Shown: positions 6,256 to 9,540 of the stretch, piece by piece
Position numbering within the stretch: position 1 is the stretch's first letter
Layout: each line of letters begins with the position of its first letter
Assembly: GCA_002367375.1 (NCBI GenBank)
Contig: DFBR01000206.1
Coordinates: 1-9,540 of the forward strand
Direction of reading: 5' to 3'
Origin: Erythrobacter sp. UBA3075
GTDB lineage: Bacteria > Pseudomonadota > Alphaproteobacteria > Sphingomonadales > Sphingomonadaceae
DNA length: 9,540 nucleotides
The notes under the pieces: generated by a model
The model's input: the letters and a program-made list of their open reading frames with translations, nothing else
The model's database searches: none
Told to the model about the DNA's origin: nothing
Made by a program: the position numbers and the translations under genes

Positions 6256-7794
6256 TCATTCGGCAGCGATGGCGTGCGTGTCTGTTTCCTCGCTCTCGCC
6301 CCCATCGGAAGGCTCCGCTTTGGCCTCATCGACCTGATAGAAACGCAGCACGCCGTCACGCACCGGGCGTTGGCGGAAATCTTTGATGTCGGCGAGGTAA
6401 TCGTGCTTGAGCGACCATGGCCGCTCCGGCCCGACCTTGGGCATTAAATGCTTGGCCCGCTGGAGATAGCCTGATGAATAATCCCACGGCTCCACCGTTT
6501 CTGGCTCATCCTCAGCCGCCAATTCCGCGACCGCGACGTCGGCATTGGCCTTGGCCATGTCGTTGAGCACTTCGCAGGCATAGCGCGCATTGGTGTCGGC
6601 GCGCAGTGTCCAGCTGGCATTGAGATAGCCGAACACAAAGCTGAGGTTGGGCAGGTTGGAGAACATCGTGCCGCGGTAGAAATAGTGATCGGTGAATTCG
6701 ACTGGCTCGCCATCCTTGGAGACCTTCACCTTGCCCGCCAGAGCTAGCTTGAGCCCGGTGGCCGTGACGACGATATCGGCAGGAAGATGCTCGCCCGATT
6801 TCAACTTTACGCCGGTGGCGTCAAAGCCTTCGATATGGTCGGTGACGATATGCGCCTTGCCTGCGCGCATCGCCTTGTACAGATCGCCATCGGGCACCAG
6901 GCACAGGCGCTGCTCCCACGGATTATAGGGCGGTTCGAAATTCTTGGGATCGTACAGCTCACCCAGCGATCTACGCGCCATGCCGCGCAGCTTGTCCGCC
7001 AGCTTTTGCGGATTGCGGCGTGACAGGCTGAAGACATAGGCACGGAACAGGATATTCTTGCGGCGCGTCAGCCAATAAGCGAGCTTTTCGGGGAACCAGC
7101 GGCGGAAGCGGTGGTCCCATTTGTCCTGCCGCGGCCCCTTGCCCATCCATGTCGGCGTGCGTTGGAGCATTGTGACGCTCTCGGCATTCTCCGCCATCGC
7201 CGGGACCAGCGTAATCGCGGTCGCGCCAGAGCCGATGATGACCACCTTCTTGCCCGCATAGTCGAGATCGTCCGGCCAGAATTGCGGATGGATCACCTGC
7301 CCGCCAAAGGCATCAAGCTGAGGTATCTGCGCATCATGCGGGTTGTCGTAATCGTAATAGCCACTGCCGAAATACAGCCAGCGCGCGGTTATGACGCTCT
7401 CTTTGCCGTCCTTGCTGCGTGACGTGATCGTCCAGCGCGCAGTCCCGCTGTCCCAATCTGCACTCAGCACCTCTTGGCCAAAGCGCATATGCGGACGGAT
7501 CCCGCGTTCATCGACCACGCGGTTGAGATATTCGAGGATCGCCGGGCCATCGGCAATCGCATCATCATGCTTCCACGGTTCGAATATGAAGCCGAGCGTG
7601 TGCATGTCACTGTCTGATCGCACGCCGGGATAGCGGAACAGGTCCCAAGTCCCGCCTACTTCGTCACGCCGGTCGAGGATCATGTAGCTACGATCAGGCG
7701 AGAGCATCTCCATATGCCCCGCCATCGAGATTCCGGAAAGGCCCGCGCCGATGATGAGGACGTCTGTGTCGGGCTGGTTCGTGTGCGCAGTCAT
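6256..7794 (-). CDS. FAD-dependent monooxygenase, Baeyer-Villiger type, EthA-like
   Basis: A 512-residue class B flavoprotein monooxygenase, which would use FAD, NADPH and O2 to convert ketones to esters or lactones, or to oxidise S/N atoms. The FAD-binding dinucleotide motif is GAGLSG (16-21), followed by GGTWDLFRYPGVRSDSDMHT (47-66). The Baeyer-Villiger fingerprint FxGxxxHxxxWP is complete at 163-174 (F163, G165, H169, W173, P174). A second dinucleotide motif GSGATA (188-193) is the NADPH site, and ATGL (345-348) is the usual third landmark. From the N terminus to about residue 400 it closely resembles, from memory, mycobacterial EthA, the ethionamide-activating enzyme (for example the NPWEQRLCLVPDGDLYKAMR stretch). 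The acidic tail (about 490-512) looks disordered. The start at 7794 places the FAD motif at the normal distance from the N terminus and leaves a 13-base gap to folD. No signal peptide is seen. The natural substrate is unknown. Confidence 0.93.
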   Translation of the reverse strand: MTAHTNQPDTDVLIIGAGLSGISMAGHMEMLSPDRSYMILDRRDEVGGTWDLFRYPGVRSDSDMHTLGFIFEPWKHDDAIADGPAILEYLNRVVDERGIRPHMRFGQEVLSADWDSGTARWTITSRSKDGKESVITARWLYFGSGYYDYDNPHDAQIPQLDAFGGQVIHPQFWPDDLDYAGKKVVIIGSGATAITLVPAMAENAESVTMLQRTPTWMGKGPRQDKWDHRFRRWFPEKLAYWLTRRKNILFRAYVFSLSRRNPQKLADKLRGMARRSLGELYDPKNFEPPYNPWEQRLCLVPDGDLYKAMRAGKAHIVTDHIEGFDATGVKLKSGEHLPADIVVTATGLKLALAGKVKVSKDGEPVEFTDHYFYRGTMFSNLPNLSFVFGYLNASWTLRADTNARYACEVLNDMAKANADVAVAELAAEDEPETVEPWDYSSGYLQRAKHLMPKVGPERPWSLKHDYLADIKDFRQRPVRDGVLRFYQVDEAKAEPSDGGESEETDTHAIAAE

Positions 7795-7807
7795 AGTCTT
7801 GAAGAAC

Positions 7808-8746
7808 CTAGTTGGGAGTCGAGCCTGAAGCTGTGAACATAGACCGTGCAGGCGCATCGGCATAGTCGTTACTTACACCGGTGTTCGCATCGAGCGCGGC
7901 CCGGGCAGCTTGCACGGTGTTGGACAGCAGGCAGGCGATTGTCATTGGGCCAACGCCGCCCGGCACGGGCGTAACGGCCTTGGCGTGCTGCACTTCGTCA
8001 AACGCGATATCGCCAACGAGCTTGGTCTTGCCGTCCTCGCCAGTGATGCGGGTAATGCCAACATCGATCAGCACCGCACCGTCCTTCACCCAATGTCCGC
8101 GCACCAGACGGGGCGCTCCGGCCGCGGCAACGATCACATCGGCCTGACGACAAATTTCGGGCAGTCCAGCGGTATTGATGTGCGTGACGGTCACCGTTGC
8201 TTCGGCATCGAGCAGCAGATTGGCCACTGGCTTGCCGACAATGTTCGACTTGCCGATCACCACGACATCCTTGCCGGTCAGATCGTCGATCACCGTACCG
8301 ATCAGCTTCATTATGCCGAGCGGCGTGCAGGGCACGATGCCGCCCGTGCCGGTGGACAAGCGCCCGACGTTGACGGGGTGGAACCCGTCGACGTCCTTTT
8401 CCGGTGCGATCGAACGCAGCACTTGTCGCGCGTCGATATGTTCAGGCAGCGGCACCTGGCACAAAATGCCGTGGACTTCGGGATCGGCGTTAAGCCGCGC
8501 AATCAGCGTGAGCAGTGCGTCCTGCGATGTGCTGGCGGGGAGGCGGTGCTCGCTCGACCTGATGCCGACCGCTTCGCACGCTGCCATTTTGCGGCGGACA
8601 TAGACTTCGCTTGCCGGATCATCACCGACAAGGATGACTGTCAGGCCGGGTGCGGGATGGCCCTCTGCCACCAGCGCTTCGACCCCGGCCTTTGTTTCTT
8701 TGTCCAGTTCGCGCGCGATGGCGCGGCCGTCGATAATATCCGCCAT
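7808..8746 (-). CDS. folD: Bifunctional methylenetetrahydrofolate dehydrogenase / methenyltetrahydrofolate cyclohydrolase
   Basis: FolD interconverts 5,10-methylene-, 5,10-methenyl- and 10-formyl-tetrahydrofolate with NADP in the cytoplasm, feeding purine and formyl-Met-tRNA synthesis. The active-site residues fit the family: Y49 and K53 in YVRRKMAAC, Q97 in GILCQVPLPEHID and D120 in PEKDVDGFHP. The NADP-binding GKSNIVGKP lies at 165-173 and the signature PVPGGVGPMT at 260-269. At 312 residues it is slightly longer than usual. The surplus is a C-terminal tail (about 288-312) rich in Ala, Ser, Asp and Thr, with no motif I recognise. The start is supported by AGGAA at 8756..8760 on the minus strand, 9 bases before the ATG. 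It is the first gene of a closely spaced minus-strand set with the monooxygenase and the COG1058 protein. The 127-base gap to the divergent gene must hold its promoter. A CTATAG -10-like box at 8789..8794 is present but lacks a recognisable -35. Confidence 0.97.
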   Translation of the reverse strand: MADIIDGRAIARELDKETKAGVEALVAEGHPAPGLTVILVGDDPASEVYVRRKMAACEAVGIRSSEHRLPASTSQDALLTLIARLNADPEVHGILCQVPLPEHIDARQVLRSIAPEKDVDGFHPVNVGRLSTGTGGIVPCTPLGIMKLIGTVIDDLTGKDVVVIGKSNIVGKPVANLLLDAEATVTVTHINTAGLPEICRQADVIVAAAGAPRLVRGHWVKDGAVLIDVGITRITGEDGKTKLVGDIAFDEVQHAKAVTPVPGGVGPMTIACLLSNTVQAARAALDANTGVSNDYADAPARSMFTASGSTPN

Positions 8747-8873
8747 GGTAGAAAATTCCTGTCGCGCTTCGGTGTTTTCTCATCGCGGCTATAGGCACGC
8801 GAGCGCCGCATTCCCACCCCTCCAAAGGGCCTTTTGCTTGCCAATTACATGTAAGCTGCGGCAAGTTGCGCGG

Positions 8874-9540
8874 ATGATCAAACGCCTGCTGCTGTTTTTC
8901 GCCGCCCTTGTCGCATTTCCGCTCTCTGCCGCTGCGCAGGATCTGGACGGAACATGGGCATTGCAGATCGACGATGCATCGATTTTCGTGTTTGTCTTGG
9001 AGAGTAACGAGCGCGGTGACTGGCGCGGCATTTGGCTGCGGCCGCAGCGCTTTCGCGGCAATGGCGTGGTATTTTCGCAATTGCGCGGTGCGGAGGTAGT
9101 GCGGACCACCGATTACACGATACAGGATGAGGCGCTGGAGCTGCGCTTCGCCCCGACGCGTGATGAAGGCTCGACCGATGTCCTGCATTTCCGCTCGACC
9201 GGAGAAAATCGGGCGGAGATGACCTATACCGGCACCGATCTGGCACCCTATCCGCTTGTGCGCGTGGTGGGTGGAACGCAGCTTGGACCATTTGACGATG
9301 ACCGCATCTATGACCGCGACAATGCCGCTGTCGAAGCGGAATACGATCCCGCGCAAGAACCTGCGGCCGCCCCGCCACCAGAAGAGCCGGAGCCGGTCGA
9401 AGAAGCCGCTGTCAGCGAAGAGCCTGAAGCCGCTCCGCGCGAGCGCATGACCGACGATTTCCTCGATGGTCTCGACCTGTCTGCGCCAGCACCTGCACCT
9501 GCCACCGCACCTGCAACCGCACCTGCACTGGCACCTGAGC
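8874..9540 (+). CDS. Secreted protein of unknown function with Pro/Ala/Glu-rich tail, 3'-truncated by window end
   Basis: An open frame of 222 codons runs from the ATG at 8874 to the window edge without a stop. Residues 1-21 form a clear Sec signal peptide: MIKR, a hydrophobic core LLLFFAALVAFPL, and a likely cleavage site after SAAA before QDLDGTW. The mature domain (about 22-140) alternates short hydrophobic and charged stretches, compatible with a beta-rich fold. Its opening, DLDGTWALQID, resembles the start of lipocalin-like or other small beta-barrel secreted domains, but I do not recognise a family. From about 150 it becomes acidic and Pro/Ala-rich, then an Ala-X repeat (206-221). The ribosome-binding site is poor, and the signal peptide is the main reason for this start. 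It is divergent from folD across 127 bases. Location is probably periplasmic. Confidence 0.75.
   Translation, partial: MIKRLLLFFAALVAFPLSAAAQDLDGTWALQIDDASIFVFVLESNERGDWRGIWLRPQRFRGNGVVFSQLRGAEVVRTTDYTIQDEALELRFAPTRDEGSTDVLHFRSTGENRAEMTYTGTDLAPYPLVRVVGGTQLGPFDDDRIYDRDNAAVEAEYDPAQEPAAAPPPEEPEPVEEAAVSEEPEAAPRERMTDDFLDGLDLSAPAPAPATAPATAPALAPE
9489..9536 (+). repeat. Imperfect GCACCT hexanucleotide tandem repeat (8 units)
   Basis: Eight consecutive 6-base units in constant phase: five are GCACCT and three are one- or two-base variants (GCCACC, GCAACC, GCACTG). They lie inside the secreted-protein gene and encode Ala-Pro, Ala-Thr and Ala-Leu dipeptides. The unit length is a multiple of three, so unit gain or loss would change the length of the tail without a frameshift. 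The repeat may continue beyond the window edge. Confidence 0.85.

Noticed and set aside
6246..6359. A longer start for the COG1058 protein overlapping the monooxygenase gene.
   Set aside because: The extra 38 residues are low-complexity basic sequence, read from the coding sequence of the monooxygenase in another frame.
7795..7863. A longer monooxygenase start at 7863 inside folD.
   Set aside because: It would put the FAD motif too far from the N terminus and would overlap the end of folD; the ATG at 7794 fits the family.
8622..9505. Minus-strand open frames opposite the secreted-protein gene.
   Set aside because: The plus-strand frame has a signal peptide and stays open to the window edge; the antisense frames are basic and low in hydrophobic structure.
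9489..9536. The tandem repeat as a CRISPR array.
   Set aside because: The units are 6 bases, contiguous and in frame, with no spacers.

Overview
The window looks like ordinary chromosome from a GC-rich alphaproteobacterium, most likely a sphingomonad of the Erythrobacter/Altererythrobacter kind. This is judged from the residue-level look of L1, L11 and FolD and from codon bias, not from a database search. I see no mobile element, CRISPR array, tRNA, rRNA or phage gene.

Layout, left to right. A CPBP-family membrane protease (23..790, minus) is separated by a divergent 411-base intergenic region from rplK and rplA (1202..2330, plus). That region holds a plausible rplK promoter with a GC-rich discriminator and a leader hairpin. 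The rplKA pair ends in two consecutive hairpins (2394..2477). The second is a 15-bp stem that abuts the stop codon of a convergent gene for a very large DUF2339 multi-pass membrane protein (2478..5405, minus). Further right, three tightly packed minus-strand genes read leftwards: folD (8746..7808), an EthA-like FAD/NADPH Baeyer-Villiger monooxygenase (7794..6256) and a stand-alone CinA-N/MoaB-like molybdopterin-binding-domain protein (6245..5481). Their gaps are 13 and 10 bases, so they are probably one transcript. A possible separate promoter (5442..5470) precedes the DUF2339 gene. Divergent from folD is a secreted protein of unknown function (8874 onward, plus). It has a clear signal peptide and a Pro/Ala/Glu-rich tail containing a hexanucleotide tandem repeat, and it runs off the right edge without a stop.

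How the genes work together. RplK and RplA are partners in the 50S subunit, and L1 classically represses its own operon through the leader. FolD makes the one-carbon folate pool and NADPH, and the monooxygenase beside it consumes NADPH, but a functional link inside that operon is only inference. The protease, the DUF2339 protein and the secreted protein are envelope-associated and show no visible connection to the rest.

I did not find a convincing undescribed system. The points most worth a second look are the rplK leader, the folD-BVMO-COG1058 gene cluster and the repeat-bearing secreted protein.
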